From: Bathynomus jamesi
Taxonomy: Eukaryota > Arthropoda > Malacostraca > Isopoda > Cirolanidae
NCBI GenBank assembly: GCA_023014485.1
Contig: JAJOZX010009462.1
Span: 1 to 64,000 of the forward strand
Direction of reading: 5' to 3'
Length of the DNA stretch: 64,000 nucleotides
Shown: positions 42,931 through 53,800 of the stretch, piece by piece
Numbering within the stretch: position 1 is the stretch's first letter
Layout: the number at the start of each line of letters is the position of its first letter
Made by a program: the position numbers and the translations under genes
The notes under the pieces: generated by a model
What the model was told of the DNA's origin: nothing
Databases searched by the model: none
The model's input: the letters and a program-made list of their open reading frames with translations, nothing else

Positions 42931-45900
42931 TCATCCTTTACGCTGGCCTCCCTACCCCTCCCTATACCTCGCTCCTGCAGTGGAACATCCGCGGGCTCCT
43001 GGTAGGCCTCGAGAGTCTCTCCTCTCTCCTGGCCTCCAGGTGTCCGGCGTGTTTCTGCCTTCAGGAGACGATTCTGGGATCCCGTTCCCTCCCTCGAGTG
43101 TCCGGTTACTGCGGGCTCCCTTCCCCGCCTCTCGATGGGGCGGGGAGGGGGGGCGCCGCGGTCTTCGTGCACCGCTCCGTCCCTTTCCGCCCCCTCCCGC
43201 TCCGTACAGTCCTGCAAGCTGTGGCCGTGCGCCTTTTCTTGGGGCGCCAGCTCACGGTCTGCTCTCTTTACCTCCCCCCTAACGTACGCCCTCCACCCGA
43301 TTCTCTCCGTGACTTAATTCTCCAGCTTCCCCGCCCTTTTCTGATTCTCGGGGACTTCAACAGTCGGGACCCGGCCTGGGGGGACGTTTGCTCCACCTTT
43401 CTCTCCGGGACCCTTCTCTCCCTTATGGACGAGCTCGAGTTCACCTTTCTGAACGATGGCTCCCCAACCTGCCTTCACTCAGCCCATAACAGTTTCACCT
43501 GTATCGACCTTTCCCTGGTTTCCCTCGAAATCGTGCTGGAGTTCACCTGGGAGGTCCTGCCGGATTCTTCCGGCAGTGACCATTTCCCAGTGTGTCTTAC
43601 CCCGACCCATCTCCTCCCCCCCACCTCTGTCCGCCCGCGCTGGCTGTTCGCCCGAGCAGACTGGGCCTCATACACGAGGGGCACGGCGATCTCGCCATCA
43701 ATTCCTGCCTTTCCCTCCGTCAATGAGGCCCTCGCCTTCCTCGAGAGTAAGATCCTCTCGGCTGCCGCCAGTTGCATCCCCCGTACCTCTGGCTCCCCCA
43801 GACCGCGAAGCGTCCCATGGTGGACCCCAGAGTGCTCCCATGCCGTTCAGGAGCGGCGCCGTGCCGGCCGCCGCTTCTACCGGACCCGCCAGCTGGAGCA
43901 CAAGATAGAATTCAGCGCCTGAAGGCAGTGGCCCGTCGGGTCCTGAAACTGGCCCGGCGTACCTCCTGGCGGAGTTACGTGTCCGGGATCTCCTCCTCGA
44001 CTGCCCCCTTGACTGTTTGGCGCAAGGTGCGTAGCTTTGAGGGGACCCGTGTCCCCCCTCGACCCCCGGTGCTTCGGGTCGGGGACGACGAGTTCGTGTC
44101 CGATCCGGAGGCCGTCGCGAACGCACTCGCGGCGCACTTTGCAGCCATCTCCAGTTCCGATTCCCCCCACTCCCGCCGCGACCCACCGGAATTTCCACCT
44201 CATAGGAATGACCCCTATAATCACCTCTTCCACATGACAGAGCTTCGGAGGCCCTCCGCCCCCGACGCTCCTCCGCCCCCGGCCCCGATAATATCCCCTA
44301 TGACTTTTTACGGCATCTCCACCCCTCTGCTCTCAGCTTTCTACTGGACCTCTATAACCGGATTTGGTTGGAGGGTTCATTTCCGGACCGATGGCGTGAG
44401 GCCATCGTCGTCCCCATCCCGAAGCCCGATAAAGACCCCTCACTCCCGTCGAACTATCGCCCCATTTCCCTAACATGCTGTGCCTGCAAGGTGATGGAGG
44501 CGATGGTCGCCTCGCGGCTGTCCTTTACCTTGGAGGCGAGTGACCAGTACCCTGCTACCCAGGCTGGTTTCCGGCGCTTCCGGTCTACCACCGACCCCCT
44601 CCTTCTCCTTAGCCATGACGTGCAGGAGGCTTTCTCCCGGCGTCAATTTGTACTCGCCGTCTTTTTTGACCTCCAGAAGGCCTACGATACTACCCGGCGG
44701 AGCGCGGTCTTCGACTGCTTACGCTCCCTGGGTTTCGTAGGCTTTCTCCCTTCCTTTATTTATAACTTCTTGTCCGCCCGTTCTTTCCGCGTCCGCATCG
44801 GTTCTGCCCTCTCTGACCGCTTTCCGTTGGAGGAGGGTGTCCCTCAGGGTAGTGTCCTTAGCGTCTTGTGTTTCTCACTCGTGATGAACACAGTCGCTAC
44901 GGTCCTGCCTACATCCGTTCGTAGCTCCCTCTATGCCGATGACCTGGCTATCTATTGCTCTGGCCGCCTCCCGTCTTTGGCTGAACGTCGGCTCCAGCTA
45001 GCCATCAACGCGGTGGTTCGCTGGGCATCCTCGGTTGGCTATGCTTTCTCACCCTCTAAGTCTTCCAGTATGCTTTTCCGTCCTCGGCGCCTCCGTCTGT
45101 CGCATACCTTCGCTCTTACCCTTGCTGGCACTCCTCTTCCCCTCGTCCCATCCGTTAGATTCCTGGGTATGACCCTCGACGGATTTTTCGGTTGGGTTCC
45201 ACACCTTAGGCGGTTGCGGCAAACATCTCGCCGCACCCTCTCCCTTTTGGGTCATCTGTCCCACACGACCTGGGGGGCGGACAGGCGTACTCTGCTGCGC
45301 CTGTACACCTCCCTGGTGCAATCCCGTGTCGACTACGGCTGTGTGGTCTACAGTTCCGCCTCCTCTCCGGCACTCCGTATGCTGGATCCTCTTCTCCACC
45401 GTGGCCTTCGCCTGGCGTCGGGTGCCTTCCGCTCGTCCCCTGTCGCTAGTCTTCAGGTGGACTGTGGACACCCCACCCTGCCCCTTCGCCGGGGCCTTCT
45501 CATGGCGAAGTGTTACCTTCGCATCTGCCGCCTTCCGAAGTCCCTACTCTTCTCCGCGATCTCCCAGGCGCTACCCCGGCCTGACACGTGGCATTTCGCT
45601 GCCTCTCTGGCCGAGATTTTCTCGTCCCTGGGGATCCCCCCACCCTCTATTCTGCCGTTCTCCTTCGATCTGTCGCCCCCCTGGCGGACCACCCCTATCT
45701 GCCGTTGCCAGGCGCTCCGTGGCCTGCGTAAGGAGTCTCTTCCTGCCGTCCTCCGGTCTTCTTTTCTGGCCCATCTTCCCGTCCATTCGGACGACGTTCC
45801 CGTCTACACCGACGGCTCGCGCTCCCCTGCAGGTGTCGCGGCCGCCGTCTTCTCTCCGTCATTGTCACCTACCTCCCGGGGTATCCCCCTGCCGGTTCAG

Positions 45901-46638
45901 GCCTCCATCTTTTCCGCGGAGCTCTTTGCCCTTCTGGAAGCCCTCCGTCTGGTATCGGGTTGTTCGCGGTCCTCCTGTACCATTTTTTCGGACTCGTTGA
46001 GCGCCCTTCAGGCGCTCGAGAGCTATGATTCCCCGGACCCCCTCGTACGCCTTATTCAACAGGAGTACCATGTCCTGCACACCGTTCACCGGATCCGGGT
46101 CACCTTCTGCTGGGTTCCCGCCCATGTTGGTGTTTCAGGTAATGAGGCGGCGGACCGCATAGCCCGGTCCGCCGCCTCGCTGCCTCCCCTCCCCCGCCCG
46201 CTCCCCTTCTCAGACTATGTGCAGGTCTTTCGTTCCTTTTATGATCGCATGTGGCAACAGTCCTGGGACGATGCCACCGGAAATAAACTCTGGTCCATCC
46301 GCCCCCGTCTGTCATATTGGGTGTCCTCTTTCCACCGCTCCAGACACAAAGAGGTCGTCCTTGCGCGGCTTCGCATCGGCCATACGCGCCTCACGCACGG
46401 CTATCTTATGTTCCGGCAGGACGCTCCTCGTTGCGCCTCCTGCCAGTCGCCCCTCACCGTCTCTCACATCCTTGTGGAATGCCCCACCCTGTCGTCAGTA
46501 CGTCGTCGCGCTTTTCCGTTCCTTTCTGATTTCCCCCTCCCCGAACGTTTACGCCTTATGCTCGCTGAGAGCCCTCTCTTCTCGCTTGACCGTCTTTTCC
46601 TCTTCCTCTCCCAATCTCGCATCCTATCTGAGCTTTAG
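42927..46638 (+). CDS. LINE ORF2 polyprotein (EN-RT-RNase H-CCHC), two frameshifts
   Basis: Frame 1 (to about 43910) opens with LQWNIRGLLVGLESL, then CFCLQETIL (catalytic Glu), ILGDFNSRDPAWG and SGSDHFPV: an AP-like endonuclease. A shift near 43910 leads to LKAVARRVLKLARR. A second shift near 44250 leads to SSAPGPDNIPYDF and the RT: VPIPKPDKDPSLPSNYRPIS, FFDLQKAYDTT (motif A), EGVPQGSVLS, LYADDLAIYC (active site, about 44932-44960). RNase H: VYTDGSRSP (about 45811), SAELFALLEAL, FSDSLSALQ, VPAHVGVSGNEAADRIA (about 46117). A terminal knuckle CASCQSPLTVSHILVEC lies at 46435. Stop at 46638. The start is uncertain: no ATG lies at the ORF1 stop, so reinitiation or frameshifting from ORF1 is possible. 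Both frameshifts lie in GC-rich runs and could be real or sequencing errors. Confidence 0.9.
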
Positions 46639-47061
46639 GTGACTTCTCACCTGTAGTCCGCTGTTCTCCCTTTTCTAGTGCCTTTTCTCCGTCTCCGTTT
46701 CTCTTTCTCGTATTCCGCCTCGCCATGATATCCGCTACCATATAGTGGGAAATGGGTAAACGCCCCAAAAAAAAAAACAAAAAAAAAAAAATCCCCGCAA
46801 GGTGGTTCTAAGCTCGTGCTCTTGAGTGCTCTTTGTGCTCTTTTGTACGTGCTTGTTCCTGGAGGTTTCACGTGCGCCCTCCCGGCCCTAGCACCCAAGG
46901 ATGATGGGGCTCGACCCTGCAGTCCTTGTCATCCTTGGTCTTTTTCCACTTCGACTGTCCCCTCCACCCTTTCTTTTTCCTCTGTCTTTCCTCTCACTTT
47001 TTCTTTGTTTTTCCGCTGAGATATGCCCTTTAAATAGAGGCGAATCGGTTCTTCCTGAACC
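46639..47061 (+). other. LINE 3' UTR
   Basis: Begins after the ORF2 stop and ends in an A-run at 47062-47080. It includes an internal A-rich stretch (46766-46790). No poly(A) signal of AATAAA type is obvious. Confidence 0.8.
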
Positions 47062-47062
47062 A

Positions 47063-47080
<18 letters not shown>

Positions 47081-47130
<50 letters not shown>
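47081..47130. repeat. (TA)n microsatellite, right of LINE
   Basis: Continuation of the target array. A third (TA)n tract at 47566-47630 separates the two duplicated units that follow. Confidence 0.95.
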
Positions 47131-47133
<3 letters not shown>

Positions 47134-47563
47134 TATTGATATAGTTTTATAATTTTCAATATGTACCTAATGGTAGACTTTAAAATATCATAAATTTTTA
47201 GATGGCCTGAGCAGTGTCAGTAAATCAAAGATGCCATCTAAAAAATACCAAAGAGCTTTCAATATCTCTAAAAAGGAAATTGGAAGACTCAATGTCTGTG
47301 ACAGCTGAAGATGATGCTGAAACATCCAATAAACAAGATCTTAAAAAAAAGGAGAAAGATTATTGCAAGGTATGTAAGAAACTGTATGTAAATTAGATTA
47401 CTTTAATACTCGGTCTCTTACCTACTCGGTCTCTTACCTGTAAGAGACTGAGTCAAACCACAAATACAGCAAAATATATGAGGCAATTAAATTAACAATA
47501 CTCATTAATATACTATAAGAATGATCTTTGAAATTCAATTTATAATATTTAGTCAAAAAAATT

Positions 47564-47633
<70 letters not shown>

Positions 47634-48064
47634 TATTGATATAGTTTTATAATTTTCAATATGTACCTAATGGTAGACTTTAAAATATCATAAATTTTTA
47701 GATGGCCTGAGCAGTGTCAGTAAATCAAAGATGCCATCTAAAAAATACCAAAGAGCTTTCAATATCTCTAAAAAGGAAATTGGAAGACTCAATGTCTGTG
47801 ACAGCTGAAGATGATGCTGAAACATCCAATAAACAAGATCTTAAAAAAAAGGAGAAAGATTATTGCAAGGTATGTAAGAAACTGTATGTAAATTAGATTA
47901 CTTTAATACTCGGTCTCTTACCTACTCGGTCTCTTACCTGTAAGAGACTGAGTCAAACCACAATACAGCAAAATATATGAGGCAATTAAATTAACAATAC
48001 TCATTAATATACTATAAGAATGATCTTTGAAATTCAATTTATAATATTTAGTCAAAAAAATTGC
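47131..48064 (+). repeat. Tandem duplication, 500-bp period
   Basis: 47131-47565 is repeated at 47631-48064, almost base for base; I see only single-base indels (for example ACAAATACAGC versus ACAATACAGC). The units are separated by the (TA)n tract 47566-47630. Each unit contains the same exon remnant and TACTCGGTCTCTTACC repeats that form a hairpin with GTAAGAGACTGAG. Confidence 0.95.
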
Positions 48065-48640
48065 AATGATTTATATTATTTTTTCTTCTTTTAAACAGGT
48101 ATGAGATGCTGATGAATGATCTCAAAGAAGAATTCAACTCAACATCATCTTATCAATGAAGACTTCAGATACTTACACTCTCCCTTTTTATAATTACTAG
48201 AACCCAACAGTTTTCTGGTGCCACTCGGTACACTGTTGATAAAACCAGACATTTGAGTGCTCAATTTTGTATTCTTCCAGAAGTTCCCAAGTAGAGTAAA
48301 GGAAAAAAATTGACTGAAGAAACAATATCCAGAGTAAAGGGTTTCTATGAAGATGATGAGGTAAGATACTGAGTATCATATTGGCCAATATGTTGCTTGT
48401 AAGTATGATAGTAAAACATGGCTTGGAATAATGAAAGACAGTTCAGAAGAATTTGCTGATTACCAAATTAGCTTTTTAACATCTTCAGGAGGCCTTAATA
48501 AATACCATTTTCCAGAGAAGGAAGATATTTGCTGGGTAAGACAAAGCAAAATGATTCGACCAATGTCAATCCAAATATCCTGCGTGGTATTAAAATTACC
48601 TATTCTTTCCTTCCAAAAGAGATCAAATTATTGGTCATAA
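47203..48640 (+). pseudogene. Element F transposase remnant (same family as B, C, D)
   Basis: An exon (47203-47369, acceptor TTTTTAG, donor AAG|GTATGTAAG) encodes SKMPSKKYQRAFNISKKE, a frameshift, then EDDAETSNKQDLKKKEKDYC. It is duplicated at 47703-47869. The next exon from 48099 (acceptor TTTAAACAG) reads YEMLMNDLKEEFNSTSSYQ, then FSGATRYTVDKTRHLSAQF and ISRVKGFYEDDE, matching B at 23097 with the same exon boundary. It then jumps to the C-terminal domain EYHIGQYVACKYDSKTWLGI ... FPEKEDICWV (48370-48535). The catalytic core is missing by internal deletion. It may be the transposase of shell G. Confidence 0.8.
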
Positions 48641-49037
48641 AAGTTTTTAGTATGGTATATTAATATTATACTCATCCAGTTGATGCTTGTACTTCTAAGT
48701 TACTGTCATACAAGTTTAAGTGTGTATATATTCTTTCTAGTACAGTAATACCTTGCTTTACGACGCCTCGCTTTACAATACCCCAGGTTTACAAATTTTA
48801 TTTTAAATGAAATAAAAAAAATAAATGAAGTTAAAAAAAACAATATTAAACGTCAAAAATAAATCGTACACGTCAAAAATAAGTACATATCATTCATGCA
48901 TGCATTTGTTCACTCTGGCGGAGCATTTTTATCGTCAGTTTGTATCGTTGCGTTGAAGTGAGAAGTTGCGACTGGTTTAAAAAATGCAGCTGCCTGTTAT
49001 CGTGAAATTTACAGAGAAAAGAAAAAATCTTCTTTAA

Positions 49038-50942
49038 CCCTTTGGATGCCGTAGTCGACTGTAGTCGAATGATTTTTTGGTAGTCACAAGTGCCATATTC
49101 GACTCTAGTCAATATTCTGTAATAATATTTTTCTTTGGCGCACTGTTCGACTGAAGTCTCTATGAGTTCATAAGAGTTGCCAATTATTTAATTTTGTCTT
49201 AATTTTGAAGCTCACTGACCCCCGACACTGACCCCCTGACGCTCATTTCTTCATTTTGCTGATAACGAAAATAATGAAAATGATCGACTTTATAAGATCA
49301 GGCCTATCATAGATATCACGAAAGATTTATATACTGCTGTATACAATGCCAGTAAAGAAGTTTGTGTGGATGAATCTATGCTAAAATTCAAAGGACGTTT
49401 ATTTTTCAAGCAGTATTTGCCAAGTAAACCTTCAGCTAAATGGGGAGTGAAACTATGGTCTCTTTGTGATTCTAAAACTGGATATTTGTTGAGGTTCAAT
49501 GTTTACACAGGAAAAGATACTGAAAACACGCTTGTAGGAGGATTGGGAAGTACAGTTGTTCAAACTCTTCTAAAAGGTTTTGAGAATAAAGGCCATATTG
49601 TGTTTCTTGACAATTTCTATTCCAGCATTAACCTTTATGAAGCCCTTAGACTAAAAGATATAGGTGCTTGTGGCACTGTTAGAGCAAATCGTAAAGGGCT
49701 GCCACCTGACATGAAAAGAATGAAAACAAACGAGGTGACCTTCCAACAATTTGGATAAATCAAAACAAAACTATGTTGGCCTGTACATGGCAAGACACTG
49801 GAAAAGTAAATATGATAGCAACTGTAGGAGACTGTGGAATAACAAAAGTAGCAATAAAATCTAAAAAAGGAGATCGGGTTGTTGATAAGCCAAGCATTCA
49901 GGTGAATTACAATAAACATATGGGAGGTGTAGATACATTTGACCAGTTGTGTGCAACTTATCCTTTCAACAGGAGAACGAAGAAATGGTATCAAGTAATC
50001 TGGCATTTCCTCATTGAGGTAGCACTGATAAATTCAAGGATATGCTTCAACATTCAAAACCCAACCAAAAAATTAAGTCAGAAAATGTTTAGATTGAAAG
50101 TTATTGATGGCCTTTTAGATGGGTATGCACGGCATAATACACGTAAACGAGGGCACAGGCTTTCTCAGCCTATCATACAAAATAGACTGAAGGAAAGGCA
50201 CTTCATCTCCAAATATGAAGGAAACCAAAAGCCAAATTGCATAGTTTGCTCAATTATGCCAGCCCAATGCAAACTGAAAGGCAAGGGCCCGTGTAAGAGA
50301 AAGCAAACGTGCTATTACTGTAAAGCATGCAATGGTAATCCACCATTGTGTATAACACCATGTTTTGAAGTTTACCACACGAAAAAAGACTACAAAATGG
50401 TGTGTAAATGCTGAAACCTCAATGCACTCCAGTAAGGCCTATACCAACATTTGGAAACTTATTTCTAAATATCCATAAACTAGTTGTTTAGTTTGATAAA
50501 TAAAAAGATGATGAAATGTACTTATTTTACAGTGGATAATTATTTTTGCCTTTTATATTTTGTACTTTTATTGTTTTTTGTAGGCCTACTTTTATTTTAC
50601 TAAATTAGAATAAACTTTGCATACATATATATATATTTTTTTATGTCATTTATACCTTTGATAGCAAATCAAACTTGTTTCTATTGTATAAAAAAGTGAG
50701 TTATACATTCTGTTAGCGACCTAATACAAATTTGGAATAGATTCTGGAAATACTCTTATATAAATACAAATTTATCTCATTAAATGGTCGATTTATATTA
50801 TTTTAATGATAATTTAGGAAAGTATATGCTTAAATCTAAAAATGAGAATCATAAAATTTACTATCAAAGAAAATTTGATTTTTTATAGAAAACTGCATTT
50901 TTTCGAGAACAAACATTTCCAACCAAATTGGCAGCTTAAGGG
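49038..50942 (+). mobile_element. piggyBac element inserted at TTAA
   Basis: TTAA at 49034-49037 and 50943-50946. Ends CCCTTTGGATGCCG and GGCAGCTTAAGGG are imperfect inverted repeats. Just inside the left end GTAGTCGACTGTAGTCGA is a short direct/inverted motif. It is 1905 bp and lacks the N-terminal third of the transposase. Confidence 0.92.
49275..50414 (+). pseudogene. piggyBac transposase, N-terminally truncated, one frameshift
   Basis: All three catalytic Asp regions are present: CVDESMLKFKGR (about 49360), IVFLDNFYSSIN (about 49600), and YNKHMGGVDTFDQ (about 49910). The C-terminal cysteine-rich finger follows (CIVCSIMPAQC, CYYCKACNGNPPLC, CFEVYHTKKD; stop at 50414). A single frameshift near 49755 separates the two open frames. 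Upstream only about 30 residues are readable (LYKIRPIIDITKDLY), so some 200 N-terminal residues of a typical piggyBac protein are missing. It belongs to the common PGBD-like arthropod group. It cannot encode a working enzyme as it stands. Confidence 0.9.
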
Positions 50943-51281
50943 TTAAAACAAACCACTTTGGATGCATTTTTCAAGAGTCTTCCATCCACGACTGCATCTA
51001 CAAGTGCGTCTGAAGGTGCTTCTACGAGTGAGTCAAATAAAAATTAAACTTTCTGTGTCTTTTTACATATATCTTTGCTTTGTTTTTCATTTCATTAAAC
51101 CATTGCTGCATAAATTATCGTTTTATTACCTTTTCTTGCGATTTTTGTAATAAATTTGTTCCAAGAACGTATCCCTTAATATAACATTAAGCCTATGGGA
51201 AATAATGCCTCACTTTACGATGCCTCACTTTACGATTGGACACTGGGAACGCAATAATTCGTACAGCAAGGTATGCCTGTA

Positions 51282-51529
51282 CTTAGTCATAGTTCACAGG
51301 CTTCAGTTGAGAAATTTGTTAATTATTATGTTATATTATATTATGTTTAACGAGTTCTGTATACATTTTAGAACAAAAATAAATTTATTTGCTAATAATT
51401 CAATTGTTTCATTCTTGAAACAAATTTACAATTAAATAAGTACTGGTAGTTACATATAAAGCAGCATACTTTTCAGAAAAAAAATTAAATTAAATGCAGG
51501 TGACAAATCATTATGAAAATGAAACTATA
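51282..51529. other. Spacer between the Tigger element and the right TIR of G
   Basis: AT-rich, no feature recognised. By position it is internal 3' sequence of G. Confidence 0.45.
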
Positions 51530-52024
51530 ATTTTTTTTCAGTGAAGTTATTGCTATTCAAATCTCAAAACACAGTTTACACCTAAATACACAGCAATTTC
51601 TTAAATGCCACTTGTATAGATAGAGTTTTGGGCTTAATCTGATATGAAATATTTTAAAAAATCTATTGAGGTGAGGGGTAAAACCTCCCTTGAATAATAC
51701 AAATTGTCACAACTTTTTACTCCTCAACTAAGCTGCTATCCATGCTTATACTCACTTAATATTTGATAAATTACCTTTTAAATGCAATTTGAATCATTCT
51801 TCTATCTCAATTAGGGGCTAAGATATGGTAATTTATAATTTGGGGGTCCCTGAGAACCCCCCTAAAGTTGGAAAGACCATAACTTTTGAACCATAAGTCT
51901 AATCAATCTGAAACTTGAAATTGTTTTTTTTTGGTATTGACAATGATATATAACAAATTATAGGAAAATTGAAAGGGGGTGGTGTAAAATTTCATTTTTT
52001 TTGCATAATCTGTCCTGGAATGCC
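51530..52024 (-). repeat. Right TIR of element G
   Basis: Inverse of 19404-19892, about 85-90% similar by eye, ending CTGTCCTGGAATGCCCC. Immediately after it the C-terminus of a LINE resumes. Confidence 0.8.
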
Positions 52025-52169
52025 CCAAAATTAGTTAATTTTAAGAAAAATTTAGACACTTTCATGAATGAAAGTGATAGTTTGTAGATTGTATGATACC
52101 GTATATAGCATATATTCTTAGCTTCAGTTATGTAGGCAACTTTGGTGGTAGTAAGTAGTTTTATATTAA
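52025..52169 (+). pseudogene. LINE ORF2 C-terminus and tail
   Basis: Reads KLVNFKKNLDTFMNESDSL, then tail sequence matching the minus-strand copy at 5965-6080. The tail is broken by a TTAA-inserted MITE and continues at 53093-53110. Confidence 0.75.
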
Positions 52170-53092
52170 CCCTTTAACTGCGCTGTACGATTTCAGTAAT
52201 ATTCCCATAGATGTGCATTGTCGCTAAAAAATGAAAGTGCTAATAGGAATTTTTCTTTTACTTTTCTAGTATGAAAAGACCATGAGAAATCCATATCTGA
52301 CAATAAAATGCCTCAAAAATGTGATTATCTAGGAGAAATTTATGATTTTATATAAAAAAAAGTGAAAAAAATCTTTTTTGCTTTTGCCATAATTTGCAGA
52401 TAAACTTGCCTGAATAACTCAGTGTCATAATGTATCCTAAATATATAAATCTTACTTGAAAACCTACTTATGTATCAGTACTAATCATTTTTACCTCTAA
52501 AATGCAACCCATATTTGAGGTGAATTCTAGTAAAATAAACACATGTCATTTGGATTCATACTGGGTAAAAGAAACAAAAGAGTTGTATTCATTCAGTTAT
52601 TATTTTGCTGTATATTATATATATATATATATGAAATTTGAATATAAAATATACAAAAAGTATCATATAAAAATAAAAGTTGCAATGCTTCATTCTGGAG
52701 GGGAGAAGTACATGTTAAAAAAAAAAAAGCACAAAATAGTTACAGTACTGTATGTGTAAATGGTAAATATATGTTACACAAATCATGAGAGCATTATGAA
52801 ATTTGAACACTTACAATGTATAAAACATGTACAAAACATAAAATTACAACTTACAATGTCTCATCCCTCACTGGGTGCATGCATCTGCCTCCTCCTGCCT
52901 CCCTTGTTGATTGCTGTTCCTGCCACCAGATGACAGCAGCTCCTGGGACTGGTGGTCTACTCATATCTGAGGGCATGCAGTTGCCAAAAGTGGTTAAGAG
53001 AGATTTTTTTTACAGCCATGGACTACAGTTGCTTTACATGGTTAAGGACAAAAAAATGGTGGTGAATAAAGTCACCAAATGTGGTTAAAGGG
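52170..53092. mobile_element. piggyBac-type non-autonomous element at TTAA
   Basis: TTAA at 52166-52169 and 53093-53096; ends CCCTTTAACTGCGC and GTGGTTAAAGGG. It is 923 bp with no transposase. The LINE tail at 5965-6040 (minus) shows the uninterrupted site TATATTAATTAG, so this is an empty-site-supported insertion. Short frames inside are not genes. Confidence 0.87.
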
Positions 53093-53182
53093 TTAATTAG
53101 TTGATTTCAGTTTGACGTTTTGAAATGATTTTACTATTATTGAAATATAGCTTGTGACTTAGATTACCTTGATAGGCCCAAG

Positions 53183-53800
53183 CAAGAGCGTAACTAGCTT
53201 TCAAAAGTTGGGGGGAACAACTATGATGAAAAATCCTGCGATGAATTTCTGTGCTGCTATCCTGTAGGTAATGTCTTAAATTTGGTCTTCCAAGGCGTAT
53301 TTTTTTGGTAGAATATAACAATGATATCTAAATACCAGTCCCTTCGAGTCTCGATAAAGCTCTGATCCATTAGTATTAGAATGTGTTTGTGACCAAAATG
53401 ATGCTCTTAAAATACTATGATTTAGAGAATGATCTATATTTATGATAGTAATAGGAAAATCAAAGAAGCATTTTCACAACTACCTTATGTATATCAAGTG
53501 TATAGTGTAAACTTAACATTAAAGAAAAACAATATATGCAATAAAAGTAAAAAATCACTAGATGTCTCATTAAAGTATCTATCACTGCAGTATTAGTACT
53601 GAATCAGTAATACTTTCCAGCATACTAATAGGACTAATATAATTAAAGATTTACTCATCATAGATTATTTCAAGAACTAAATATTTTCCTTCACGTAAGC
53701 TAACAGATCAAAAGTTGGGGGAGACAAAACCTATATTATCCCCCTCAGTTCAAAAGTTGGGGGGACATGTCCCCCCCCCCCCCCATTAGTTACGCCCCTG
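53183..53800. mobile_element. hAT-type MITE (ends CA(A/G)G(A/G)GCGTAACTA)
   Basis: Left CAAGAGCGTAACTAG and right CTAATGGGGG.. mirror (ATTAGTTACGCCCCTG). Candidate 8-bp duplications GGCCCAAG and GACCCGAG match at 6 of 8 positions. Both ends carry TTCAAAAGTTGGGGGG blocks near the termini. Non-coding. Confidence 0.75.

Larger units (their letters stand above)
40352..47080 (+). mobile_element. Near-full-length GC-rich LINE (I/R1-like, with RNase H) inside a (TA)n array
   Basis: About 6.7 kb with a 5' UTR, an intact ORF1, an ORF2 with only two frameshifts, a 3' UTR and an A-run at 47062-47080. Its base composition (strongly C-rich sense strand) contrasts sharply with the AT-rich surroundings. 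(TA)n lies directly on both sides. Domain order (ORF1 with CCHC knuckles; EN, RT, RNase H, terminal CCHC) places it with RNase-H-bearing LINEs (I, R1, Nimb, LOA groups). The exact clade needs a tree. Confidence 0.93.
48743..51279 (+). mobile_element. Tigger/pogo-like element, internally deleted, holding a piggyBac element
   Basis: TA target sites (48741-48742, 51280-51281) flank ends CAGTAATACCTTGCT and AGCAAGGTATGCCTG, with inner repeats CTTTACGACGCCTCGCTTTAC mirrored near 51205-51235. After removing the piggyBac element about 630 bp remain. The only coding trace is the transposase C-terminus: AAACYREIYREKKKSSL joins KQTTLDAFFKSLPST in frame across the TTAA site and ends at a stop near 51046. 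Confidence 0.88.

Noticed and set aside
40608..43217. Long antisense frames in the GC-rich LINE
   Set aside because: High GC removes stops on both strands. The sense frame carries CCHC knuckles and endonuclease motifs; the antisense frames have none.
49275..50414. Domesticated piggyBac host gene
   Set aside because: TIRs and TTAA duplications are present, the N-terminus is missing and there is a frameshift, so it is an ordinary dead transposon.
52816..53088. 90-residue frame within the TTAA-flanked element
   Set aside because: No transposase motif, and the region is non-coding filler of a non-autonomous element.
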